In this document: one piece after another, positions 1-5,600 of the stretch
Position numbering within the stretch: the stretch's first letter is position 1
Layout: the number at the start of each line of letters is the position of its first letter
NCBI GenBank assembly: GCA_022573605.1
Contig: JACZTQ010000182.1
Location: 1-6,664 of the forward strand
DNA: 6,664 nt
Source of the DNA: Pseudomonadota bacterium
GTDB lineage: Bacteria > Pseudomonadota > Alphaproteobacteria > Rhodobacterales > Rhodobacteraceae
Direction of reading: 5' to 3'
Notes under the pieces: generated by a model
Told to the model about the DNA's origin: nothing
The model's database searches: none
The model's input: only the letters and a program-made list of their open reading frames with translations
Made by a program: the position numbers and the translations under genes

Positions 1-53
1 CCCCCACTCCCTCTGGGAGCGGGGACGGGCTGGGAGGGCGGACGGGGGGGAGG
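1..53 (+). repeat. G/C-only palindromic repeat, copy A (divergent, downstream of pepN)
   Basis: This is the left-most and most divergent member of the repeat family also seen at 1193-1250, 2891-2932, 2959-3004, 4688-4730 and 4761-4803. A small perfect hairpin is formed by CTCCC (7-11), loop TCT (12-14) and GGGAG (15-19); the same TCT loop occurs in copy E. It is followed by G-runs at 15-17, 21-24, 27-29, 32-34 and 36-38 separated by one to three bases, which fits a G-quadruplex motif on the plus strand. The run at 44-50 may or may not belong to the repeat. The copy may be truncated by the window edge. It lies beyond the pepN stop, so it could be part of the pepN 3' untranslated region. Membership rests on visual similarity and is less sure than for the other copies. 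Confidence 0.55.
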
Positions 54-78
54 CTGCGGCGGTGGCGCCGGGTGCTGC

Positions 79-98
79 GGCGCCGACAGGGCGGCGCC
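79..98 (-). terminator. Possible weak hairpin terminator after pepN
   Basis: The sequence GGCGCCG (79-85), loop ACAGGG (86-91), CGGCGCC (92-98) forms a perfect 7-bp G/C stem beginning about 19 bases past the pepN stop codon at 117-119. No T-run follows on the minus strand, so it does not meet the usual rule for an intrinsic terminator. It could slow polymerase, protect the mRNA 3' end, or be chance in such G/C-rich DNA. Confidence 0.25.
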
Positions 99-116
99 CC
101 CCGGCCGGAGCCCCCC

Positions 117-2825
117 TCACCCCGCCAAGATCCGCTCGACGATCTCGCCGGTGTTCTTCGAGAGATTCGCCACGCCCGCGATCCGATCCAGTTCGGCCCG
201 CATCAGGGTCTGGCGCCCGGTGTCGTAGCCGCGCATGGTCTCGAACACCCCCGCCACCCGGGCGGTGGTCTGCGGGTTGACCGCGTCGAGCCGGATCAGC
301 CAGTCGGCGACAAACCGGTAGCCCGCACCGTCGGCGCGGTGGAAGACCACCGGGTTGGCCCCCGCCAGCACCCCGATCAGGGCGCGGAACTTGTTCGGGT
401 TCCGCCAGTCGAAACTGGCATGCCCGGTCAGCGCCTCGACCCGCGCCAGGGTGCCGGGCAGCGGGGCGGAGGCTTGCAGCGCCAGCCACTTGTCGACCAC
501 CAGCGGGTCGTGTTGCCAGCGGCTGTGGAAGGCCTCCAGCAGGCCGTCCGCGACCGGCGCGCCCTCGTGGGCGAGCGCGGTCAGGGCGGGCAGGGCGTCG
601 GACATGTTGCCGGCGGCGCGAAACTGGGCCTCGGCCAGGGCGAAGGCTTGCTCCGAGCCGGTCGCGGCGAGCAGCGCCAGGCAACGGTTCTTCAGCGCTC
701 GCGGCCCGGCCGAGGCGGCGTCCGGACTGTAGGGGCGGTCGGATTTGGCCGACTCGTAGATCCGGGTCAGATCGGTCGACAGCTCGTTGCCCAGGGTCTG
801 GCGCATCCTGCGCAGCGCCGCATGGATCGCGTCCGGGTCCGCCAGGCCGCCCCGGGCCGCGATCTCGCGCGAAATCTCGTCGACGCCGGGCACTTCCAGC
901 ACCATGGCCCGGAAGGCGGCATCGAGGCTGTCGTCGGTCAGCACCGCGCCCATGCCCTCGACCCAGGCCCCGGGAATGTCGCCGGTGAGGGGTCCGGTCC
1001 TGGCGATCAGCCCGAGCGCGATGCGCACGGCGTAAGCGCGCCCGGCCTCCCAGCGGTTGAACGGGTCGGTGTCGTGGGCCAGCAGGAAGGCGGCTTCGGC
1101 GTCCGATATCTCGCGCTCGACGATCACCGGGGCGGAGAAGCCGCGCAGGATCGAGAGGATGGGCTTGCCGGGGGTGGGTGCGGCATCTGATTCGGCCCCC
1201 CTCCCCGACCCCAACCGGGGGAGGGGACGCCAACCGGGGTCGGGGTCGCCAAAATCATAGCTGAAGCTTTGCTCGGCGGTGGTCAGTTCCAGCACCTGCG
1301 TCGGCGCGATCTCGGCGCCGTTGGGGCCGATCAGGCCGACCGCGACCGGGATCACCAGGGGCTGTTTGTCCGCCTGGCCGGGGGTCGGCGGCGTGGATTG
1401 GCGCAGCGTCAGGGTGTAGCGGCCGTCGGCCCAGGCTTCCTCGACCGCGATGCGCGGCGTGCCGGCCTGGCTCCACCAGCGGGCGAACTGCGCCAGATCG
1501 CGCCCGGTCGCGTCCTCGAAGCACTTTCGGAACTGCTCGATGGTGCAGGCCTGGCCGTCGTGGCGCTCGAAATAGAGCTCGAGCGCACGGCGGTAGCCCT
1601 CGCTCCCCACCAGGGTGCGCAACATGCCGATCACCTCGGCGCCCTTCTCGTAGACGGTGGCGGTATAGAAGTTGTTGATCTCGATGTATTCCCGCGGCCG
1701 CACGGGGTGCGCCAGCGGCCCCTGGTCCTCGCCGAACTGACGCGCGCGCAGCCGCTTCACGTCGTCGATCCGGGTCACCGCGCGGCCGCGGGTGTCGGCC
1801 GAGAACTGCTGGTCGCGGAACACCGTCAGCCCCTCCTTCAGGCAGAGCTGGAACCAGTCGCGGCAGGTGATCCGGTTGCCGGTCCAGTTGTGGAAATACT
1901 CGTGCGCGACGATCGCCTCGATCAGCGCGTAATCGCGGTCGGTGGCGGTCTCGGGGCTGGCCAGGACGTATTTCGAGTTGAAGATGTTCAGCCCCTTGTT
2001 CTCCATCGCCCCCATGTTGAAGTCGTCGACCGCGACGATCATGAAGAGATCCAGGTCGTATTCGCGCCCATGGGTCGCCTCGTCCCAGCGCATGGCGCGC
2101 TTGAGGCTGTCCATGGCATAGGCGCATTTGCCCTGGTCGCCGGGGCGGACGTATATCTTCAACGCCACCTCGCGCCCGCTCATGGTGGTGAAGCCGGCGT
2201 CGTGGCTGACCAGATCGCCCGCCACCAGCGCGAACAGATAGGCCGGTTTGGGGTGCGGATCGCGCCATTCGGCGAAGTGGCGCCCCTTTGGCAGGTCGCC
2301 GGAGGCCACCGGGTTGCCGTTCGAGAGCAACACCGGACAGGTGGCGCGGTCGGCCTCGATCCGGACCCGGAACGGCGCCATCACGTCGGGCCGGTCGGGG
2401 TAGAAGGTGATCTTGCGAAAACCCTCGGCCTCGCACTGGGTGCAGTACATGCCCTGCGAGATGTAGAGCCCCTCCAGCGTGGTGTTGGCCCGCGGGACGA
2501 TCTCGGTCTCGCACTCCCAGGTGAAGCGCTCGGCGGGCAGGCTGGCGGCGGCCAGGCGCAGGCCCTCGGCCGTCAGTTCCGGCTCGACCGGGCACCCGTC
2601 CAGCACCGCCGAGACCAGGGTCAGCAGGCGGCCGTCGAGCGCCAGGTCGGCCGGTCCTTCGGCGGCGCGCTCCGGGTTGCGCCTGAAATCGATGCGGGCC
2701 TTGACCCGGGTCGCCGAGGGCGCGAGGTCGAACTCCAGCGCGACGCCGTCGATCAGCCAGTCCGGGGCGCGGTAGTCGGCCAGCCGGGTCGCTTGGGGCG
2801 GCATCGGTGCGGTATCGGGGTGCAT
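117..2825 (-). CDS. pepN: Aminopeptidase N (M1 family zinc metallopeptidase)
   Basis: This 902-residue cytoplasmic aminopeptidase removes N-terminal amino acids from peptides during protein turnover. The M1 signature is complete: GAMEN at residues 272-276, the zinc site HEYFH at 308-312, and the third ligand Glu331 exactly 18 residues later in LKEGL. Tyr392 (VYEKGAE) is the transition-state tyrosine, and Glu132 in TQCEAEGF binds the substrate N-terminus. All sit at a constant offset of +11 from E. coli PepN (His297/His301/Glu320/Tyr381), a match from memory of the family. The C-terminus carries the usual PepN tail (FDWRNPNKFRALIG, FHRADGAGYRF, NPQTTAR, LMRAELDRI). The start at 2825 is preferred because GGAG lies 8 bases upstream. 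The frame stays open to an ATG at 2954, but that extension is translated repeat and spacer. The protein exceeds the E. coli length (about 870). Much of the excess is a Pro/Gly/Arg-rich stretch, roughly residues 526-550, encoded by an in-frame repeat; it joins the catalytic and C-terminal parts, away from catalytic residues. The gene is monocistronic here and divergent from the glycosyltransferase gene. Confidence 0.97.
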   Translation of the reverse strand: MHPDTAPMPPQATRLADYRAPDWLIDGVALEFDLAPSATRVKARIDFRRNPERAAEGPADLALDGRLLTLVSAVLDGCPVEPELTAEGLRLAAASLPAERFTWECETEIVPRANTTLEGLYISQGMYCTQCEAEGFRKITFYPDRPDVMAPFRVRIEADRATCPVLLSNGNPVASGDLPKGRHFAEWRDPHPKPAYLFALVAGDLVSHDAGFTTMSGREVALKIYVRPGDQGKCAYAMDSLKRAMRWDEATHGREYDLDLFMIVAVDDFNMGAMENKGLNIFNSKYVLASPETATDRDYALIEAIVAHEYFHNWTGNRITCRDWFQLCLKEGLTVFRDQQFSADTRGRAVTRIDDVKRLRARQFGEDQGPLAHPVRPREYIEINNFYTATVYEKGAEVIGMLRTLVGSEGYRRALELYFERHDGQACTIEQFRKCFEDATGRDLAQFARWWSQAGTPRIAVEEAWADGRYTLTLRQSTPPTPGQADKQPLVIPVAVGLIGPNGAEIAPTQVLELTTAEQSFSYDFGDPDPGWRPLPRLGSGRGAESDAAPTPGKPILSILRGFSAPVIVEREISDAEAAFLLAHDTDPFNRWEAGRAYAVRIALGLIARTGPLTGDIPGAWVEGMGAVLTDDSLDAAFRAMVLEVPGVDEISREIAARGGLADPDAIHAALRRMRQTLGNELSTDLTRIYESAKSDRPYSPDAASAGPRALKNRCLALLAATGSEQAFALAEAQFRAAGNMSDALPALTALAHEGAPVADGLLEAFHSRWQHDPLVVDKWLALQASAPLPGTLARVEALTGHASFDWRNPNKFRALIGVLAGANPVVFHRADGAGYRFVADWLIRLDAVNPQTTARVAGVFETMRGYDTGRQTLMRAELDRIAGVANLSKNTGEIVERILAG
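1193..1250 (-). repeat. Palindromic repeat copy B, in frame inside pepN
   Basis: On the minus strand the core (1228 down to 1193) begins GTCCCCTCCCCC and ends GGGGGGCCG, the same two edges as intergenic copies E and F. It is 36 nt, 7 fewer than the 43 nt of E and F. The core contains a perfect 9-bp stem, 1198-1206 with 1218-1226. A second perfect 10-bp stem, 1203-1212 with 1236-1245, shares bases with the first, so the two hairpins exclude each other. A direct repeat CCAACCGGGG occurs at 1211-1220 and 1230-1239. The segment 1229-1250 looks like an extra partial inverted piece. Translated in the pepN frame it encodes about residues 526-544, with no stop codon. The TTAGGG centre of other copies, which holds a TAG in one frame, is replaced here by a TAG-free variant. 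Confidence 0.8.
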
Positions 2826-2832
2826 GGCTGGG

Positions 2833-2837
2833 TCTCC
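2833..2837 (-). promoter_or_regulatory. Ribosome binding site fixing the pepN start
   Basis: On the minus strand GGAGA lies just before the ATG at 2825, with 8 bases between GGAG and the ATG. The upstream in-frame ATGs at 2861 and 2954 lack a comparable site; the first would fall inside the candidate -10 element and the second lies beyond repeat copy C. This favours the 902-residue protein. Confidence 0.7.
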
Positions 2838-2859
2838 GTGGTGGTTTGCGATTGCACAC

Positions 2860-2868
2860 ATAATACCA
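2860..2868 (-). promoter_or_regulatory. Candidate extended -10 promoter element of pepN
   Basis: On the minus strand the bases read TGGTATTAT: an extended-TG followed by TATTAT, which matches the TATAAT -10 consensus at five of six positions. It sits in the only A/T-rich patch between the G/C-only repeats and the pepN start. A transcript starting about seven bases downstream would have a leader of roughly 25-30 bases containing the GGAGA site. No good -35 hexamer is visible at 15-18 bp, which is tolerated by extended -10 promoters. This is prediction by eye only. Confidence 0.4.
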
Positions 2869-2890
2869 AAGCTCAGTGATCGGACCCGAT

Positions 2891-2932
2891 CGCAGCGACC
2901 CCTCCCCAACCCCTCCCCTTCCTGGGGAGGGG
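2891..2932 (-). repeat. Palindromic repeat copy C (minus orientation)
   Basis: This contains CCCCTCCCC twice (2899-2907 and 2910-2918), loop TTCCT, then GGGGAGGGG (2924-2932). The second C-arm and the G-arm form a perfect 9-bp hairpin, and the first C-arm can compete for the same partner. On the minus strand the two C-arms become four G4 runs with loops of 1, 2 and 1 bases, a very strong G-quadruplex pattern. The outer end CGCAGCGACCCC (2891-2902) is the exact reverse complement of GGGGTCGCTGCG (2993-3004) at the far end of copy D. It lies upstream of the candidate pepN promoter. Confidence 0.8.
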
Positions 2933-2958
2933 CTTCAGGTCGCGGCAAGTGCAACGGG

Positions 2959-3004
2959 GTCCCCTCACCCTGAAAGGGGGAGGGTTAGGGTGGGGGTCGC
3001 TGCG
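2959..3004 (+). repeat. Palindromic repeat copy D (plus orientation)
   Basis: It starts GTCCCCTCACCC, has a short C-run/G-run stem around the TGAA loop (2971-2974), then G-runs separated by A, TTA and T up to GGGGGTCGCTGCG. The G-runs at 2976-2980, 2982-2984, 2988-2990 and 2992-2996 fit a four-tract G-quadruplex with loops 1, 3 and 1. It points toward the glycosyltransferase gene and is inverted relative to copy C. The decamer GTGCAACGGG abuts its left edge and recurs 11 bases past its right edge. Confidence 0.8.
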
Positions 3005-3115
3005 CTATGAGTCAGGTGCAACGGGCGCTGGTATACCCGCTCGGGCGCGCCCTTCCTAGGCCCCGTGCAATCGGTTAGAAAGACGCCCGGGCAGGGCTGA
3101 GAGAGCGAGTCACGA

Positions 3116-4636
3116 ATGGCGCGCACGGCGCAGACGAAAAACCGCCGCAACGCGCGCAGGGCGGCGCCGGCCAAGGGGCGTCGAAAACGCCTGGCGCCGG
3201 CCGGGCCGTGGGCGGCGCTGACCCTGGTGGTATTGCTGGCGGTGCTGGCGCTGCGCCTCGCGGTGATCGCGCTGGAGCCCTTCCCGGTGCATTTCGACGA
3301 GGCCCAATACTGGGCCTACGGGCAGGCGCTCGACTGGGGCTATTTCTCCAAGCCGCCGCTGGTCGCCTGGCTGGTCCGGGCGGTGACCGAAGTGGGCGGC
3401 GACTCGCTGTTCGCGCTCAGGCTGGTCAGCCCGCTGGCGCACGCGCTGACCGCCTGGCTGATCTTCCTCACCGGGCGCCGGCTCTGGGACGGGCGGAGCG
3501 GCTTCTGGGCGGCGGCCGGTTACACCGCGGCGCCCGGCGTCGGGCTGTCGGCGATGATCCTGTCGAGCGACCCGGTGATGATGGCGTTCTGGGCCGCCGC
3601 GCTCTACGCCATGGTGCGCGCCGCCGAGAGTGAAGGCCGGCTCTGGTGGGGCGTTCTTGGGGTGCTGATCGGCGCCGGTCTGCTGGCGAAATACACCATG
3701 CTGGCCTTCGCCCTGGGGGCGCTCGGCTACGGGCTGTTCGCAGCCCGCGAGCGCAACTGGGCGGGGACCGCGATTGCGGCGGCGGCGGCGCTGCTGGTGG
3801 TGTCGCCGAACCTGTTCTGGAACGCCGCCAACGGCTTCGTCACGCTGGCCCATGTGGCGGGCGACGCCGACCCCGGCCGGGGCTATTTCCACCTCGTCGA
3901 GGCGGCCGAGTTCGTGGGCGCGCAGTTCGCGGTGATCGGGCCGGTGTTCATGGCGGCGATCCTGCTGGCGCTGAAGAACCGGAGCGCCTGGCGCGATGAT
4001 TGGGGCATGCGGCTGGTGGCCTGGCAGACGGTGCCGCTGCTGGCGGCGATGACGGGGCTCGCGTTGGTGACCCGGGCGCAGGCGAACTGGGCCGCGCCGG
4101 CCTATATCGGCGGCGCGCTGCTGGCGGCGCGCTGGCTGGTGACGGCGGGCGGGGCGCCGGCGCTGCGGGCGCAACTGGGGGTCGGCATCGCCGCCTCGCT
4201 GGCGCTCTGGACCGTGGCCGGGCTCTATGCCGGCCAGGCCGAGGAGCTGACCATTCGGCTCGACCCGTTCCGGCAGATGCGGATCAGCCAGCCCTACTGC
4301 GAGCTGGTGCTCGGCACCATGGACGAGGAGGGCTCGGAGGTGCTGCTCTCGGACAACCGGCGCCGGCTCTCCGAGTGCATGTTCTACGGCGGGCTGGGCT
4401 GGGACGCGGTGGCGATCTGGAACCCGGACGGGCGGCCCGGCAACCACCACGAACTGGTCGCCGCGCTGCGGCCCGGCGATCAGCGCCAGATGCTGCTGGT
4501 GGTGGAGCGCGGCGCGGCGGCGCTGGCGCACCATTTCGAGGCCGCCCGCGAGGTCGACAGCGGGTTTCTGGAGACCCATGTCGACCGCTCGGTGGCGTTC
4601 TCGATCTGGGCCGTGCGCGGCTTCAAGGGGTATTGA
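3116..4636 (+). CDS. GT39/ArnT-like integral membrane glycosyltransferase
   Basis: This 506-residue protein resembles the dolichyl-phosphate-mannose mannosyltransferase superfamily (GT39, PMT_2/ArnT-like). Those enzymes transfer a sugar from a polyprenyl-phosphate donor on the periplasmic face of the inner membrane. Residues 1-25 are strongly basic and should stay in the cytoplasm. A first membrane helix (about 31-53) leads to the loop PVHFDEAQYWAYGQ, where Asp61-Glu62 are the usual catalytic-loop acids, followed by DWGYFSKPPLVAW (73-85). A second family motif, SSDPVMMAFW, lies at 150-159. About nine or ten hydrophobic segments run to residue 372. The remaining 130 or so residues are soluble with no recognised domain. 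The start at 3116 has only a weak GAGAG-type ribosome site. It stands alone, divergent from pepN and convergent with the liu genes, so donor and acceptor cannot be inferred. Lipid A, another lipid, or a protein is possible. The fold assignment is solid; the substrate is unknown. Confidence 0.88.
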   Translation: MARTAQTKNRRNARRAAPAKGRRKRLAPAGPWAALTLVVLLAVLALRLAVIALEPFPVHFDEAQYWAYGQALDWGYFSKPPLVAWLVRAVTEVGGDSLFALRLVSPLAHALTAWLIFLTGRRLWDGRSGFWAAAGYTAAPGVGLSAMILSSDPVMMAFWAAALYAMVRAAESEGRLWWGVLGVLIGAGLLAKYTMLAFALGALGYGLFAARERNWAGTAIAAAAALLVVSPNLFWNAANGFVTLAHVAGDADPGRGYFHLVEAAEFVGAQFAVIGPVFMAAILLALKNRSAWRDDWGMRLVAWQTVPLLAAMTGLALVTRAQANWAAPAYIGGALLAARWLVTAGGAPALRAQLGVGIAASLALWTVAGLYAGQAEELTIRLDPFRQMRISQPYCELVLGTMDEEGSEVLLSDNRRRLSECMFYGGLGWDAVAIWNPDGRPGNHHELVAALRPGDQRQMLLVVERGAAALAHHFEAAREVDSGFLETHVDRSVAFSIWAVRGFKGY

Positions 4637-4687
4637 GGGAGGCCGGCGACGGGGGGCCATGCGCTGCCCTCCCCCGGTCACAACGCC

Positions 4688-4730
4688 GTCCCCTCCCCCC
4701 TCTGGGGGGAGGGTTAGGGAGGGGGCCGTG
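4688..4730 (+). repeat. Palindromic repeat copy E (best-formed hairpin)
   Basis: The copy contains a perfect 10-bp stem: CCCTCCCCCC (4691-4700), loop TCT, GGGGGGAGGG (4704-4713). It is followed by TTAGGGAGGGGGCCGTG. The G-runs at 4704-4709, 4711-4713, 4717-4719 and 4721-4725 also fit a G-quadruplex with loops 1, 3 and 1. It begins about 50 bases past the glycosyltransferase stop. No T-run follows, so it is not a standard terminator, although in the convergent spacer it could help limit read-through or stabilise a 3' end. Confidence 0.85.
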
Positions 4731-4760
4731 AATGAACCGATCCCGCAACCTGTGCAGCGC

Positions 4761-4803
4761 GTCCCCTCCCCACTCCGGGAGAAGGCCAGGGAGGGGGGCC
4801 GTG
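4761..4803 (+). repeat. Palindromic repeat copy F (direct repeat of E)
   Basis: This has the same orientation and the same 43-nt length as copy E, starting 73 bases after it. Both begin GTCCCCTCCCC and end with a G-run plus CCGTG. The centre differs: the outer arms CCCCTCCC (4763-4770) and GGGAGGGG (4789-4796) make an 8-bp stem, with a smaller CTCC/GGGAG hairpin between them. The quadruplex pattern is weaker because one run has only two G. It ends 8 bases from the liuC stop codon (4812-4814), so it would be transcribed in the 3' end of the liu mRNA. Confidence 0.8.
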
Positions 4804-4811
4804 CAACCCGC

Positions 4812-5600
4812 TCAACCCTTCGCCCAAGGCGCCGGGCGCTTGTCGAAGAACGCCGCAATGCCCTGCGCCGCCTCCTCGGTTTCCCACTGGTCGGCCAGGG
4901 CCGTGGCGGTCATCGCGATGGTGGCGTCGTCGATCGGCCGGGCGAGGCGGAACAGCAGCGCCTTCGAGGCCGCGGCCGCACCGGGCGCGACGCCGAGATA
5001 GGGGGCGATCTCGGCCTCGACGGCGGCGTCGAGATCGCCCAAGGCGACGGCACGGCTGGCGAGCCCCAGCCGCACCGCCTCGTGGGCATCGAACAGCCGG
5101 GCCGAGGCGAACACCTCGCGGGCGTGGGCCAGCCCCATGCGGGCCACCACATAGGGCGAGATCGTCGCCGGGATCAGCCCGAGCCTGGTCTCGGTGAAGC
5201 CGAAACGCACGCCGGTGACGGCGATGGTCACGTCGCAGACCGACATCAGCCCCAGGCCGCCGCCGAAGGCCTGGCCCTGGACCCGGCCGATCAGCGGCTT
5301 GGGCAACTCGTTCAGCGCCTTGAGCATCAGCGCCAGCCGGGTCGCCTCGGCGATGCGCCCGGCCCGGCTGGCGCTCTGCTGGTCGCGCATCCAGGCCAGA
5401 TCGCCGCCGGCGCAGAAGCTCTTGCCCGCCCCGGTCAGGACGACGGCGCGGATCGCGGCGTCGCCAGCGAGTTCGCTGGCGGCGGTGGTCAGTTCGGCAA
5501 TCATCCGGGCATTCAGCGCATTGTGCTTGCCGGGCCGGTTGAGGGTCAGGGTGGCGACGCCGCGAGGGTCGCGATCAATTAAGATGGTCTCGAAGCTCAT
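4812..5600 (-). CDS. liuC: LiuC-type 3-methylglutaconyl-CoA hydratase (enoyl-CoA hydratase family)
   Basis: This 262-residue crotonase-fold enzyme is expected to hydrate 3-methylglutaconyl-CoA to HMG-CoA in leucine and isovalerate degradation. The oxyanion-hole segments are visible as SFCAGGDLAWM (61-71) and QAFGGGLGLMS (110-120). The later catalytic glutamate is Glu137 in FGFTETRLGLIPATISPYV. The first catalytic glutamate of classical hydratases and human AUH falls at Gly117 here (GGGLGL instead of GGGLEL). From memory, bacterial LiuC proteins share both GGGxGL and the IPAxISPYV segment, so this supports LiuC over a generic fatty-acid hydratase. The start overlaps the lyase stop in an ATGA, and GAGAGGG lies 8 bases upstream (5615-5609), so translation is probably coupled. 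It appears to be the last gene of the operon, ending against repeat F. The family is certain; substrate specificity is inferred from motifs and context. Confidence 0.9.
   Translation of the reverse strand: MSFETILIDRDPRGVATLTLNRPGKHNALNARMIAELTTAASELAGDAAIRAVVLTGAGKSFCAGGDLAWMRDQQSASRAGRIAEATRLALMLKALNELPKPLIGRVQGQAFGGGLGLMSVCDVTIAVTGVRFGFTETRLGLIPATISPYVVARMGLAHAREVFASARLFDAHEAVRLGLASRAVALGDLDAAVEAEIAPYLGVAPGAAAASKALLFRLARPIDDATIAMTATALADQWETEEAAQGIAAFFDKRPAPWAKG

Larger units (their letters stand above)
2848..3074. promoter_or_regulatory. Recurring GTGCAA motif in the divergent spacer
   Basis: GTGCAACGGG occurs on the plus strand at 2949-2958 and 3016-3025. The related GTGCAATCGG occurs at 3065-3074. 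The inverted GTGCAATCGC occurs on the minus strand at 2857-2848, just downstream of the candidate pepN -10 element and possibly overlapping its start point. Four such decamers in a 290-bp divergent spacer look more than random and could be operator sites serving pepN, the glycosyltransferase gene, or both. The two identical copies flank repeat D, so they could instead be a duplication linked to its insertion. No known regulator is recognised. Confidence 0.3.

Noticed and set aside
1193..1250. Frameshift or assembly error in pepN at the repeat
   Set aside because: The frame is continuous on both sides, with conserved PepN sequence before and after (RGFSAPV follows), so no indel is needed to explain it.
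1269..2879. 536-residue plus-strand open frame opposite pepN, and similar ones at 72-1190 and 1255-2859
   Set aside because: They are shadows produced by G/C-rich third codon positions; their Arg/Gly/Pro/Ala-rich translations show no family motif, while pepN on the minus strand is unmistakable.
2826..2954. Extension of pepN upstream to an ATG at 2954 (945 residues)
   Set aside because: The added 43 residues are a translation of repeat C and the promoter region and do not resemble a PepN N-terminus; the ATG at 2825 has a good GGAG site and the family start fits there.
2961..3004. CRISPR array or tandem satellite in the pepN-glycosyltransferase spacer
   Set aside because: The repeats are not evenly spaced, occur in both orientations and have no unique spacers of constant length.
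3009..3037. Sigma-70-like promoter GAGTCA ... TATACC for the glycosyltransferase gene
   Set aside because: The -35 match is only three of six, and the -10 match is moderate in a spacer with many chance palindromes; too weak to list as a feature.
3110..4858. 582-residue minus-strand open frame opposite the glycosyltransferase
   Set aside because: It runs through two repeats, has a low-complexity Arg/Gly/Gln/His-rich translation, and lies opposite a clear membrane protein gene.
4578..5582. 334-residue plus-strand open frame spanning the convergent spacer and liuC
   Set aside because: It crosses repeats E and F and reads antisense to liuC with no recognisable domain.
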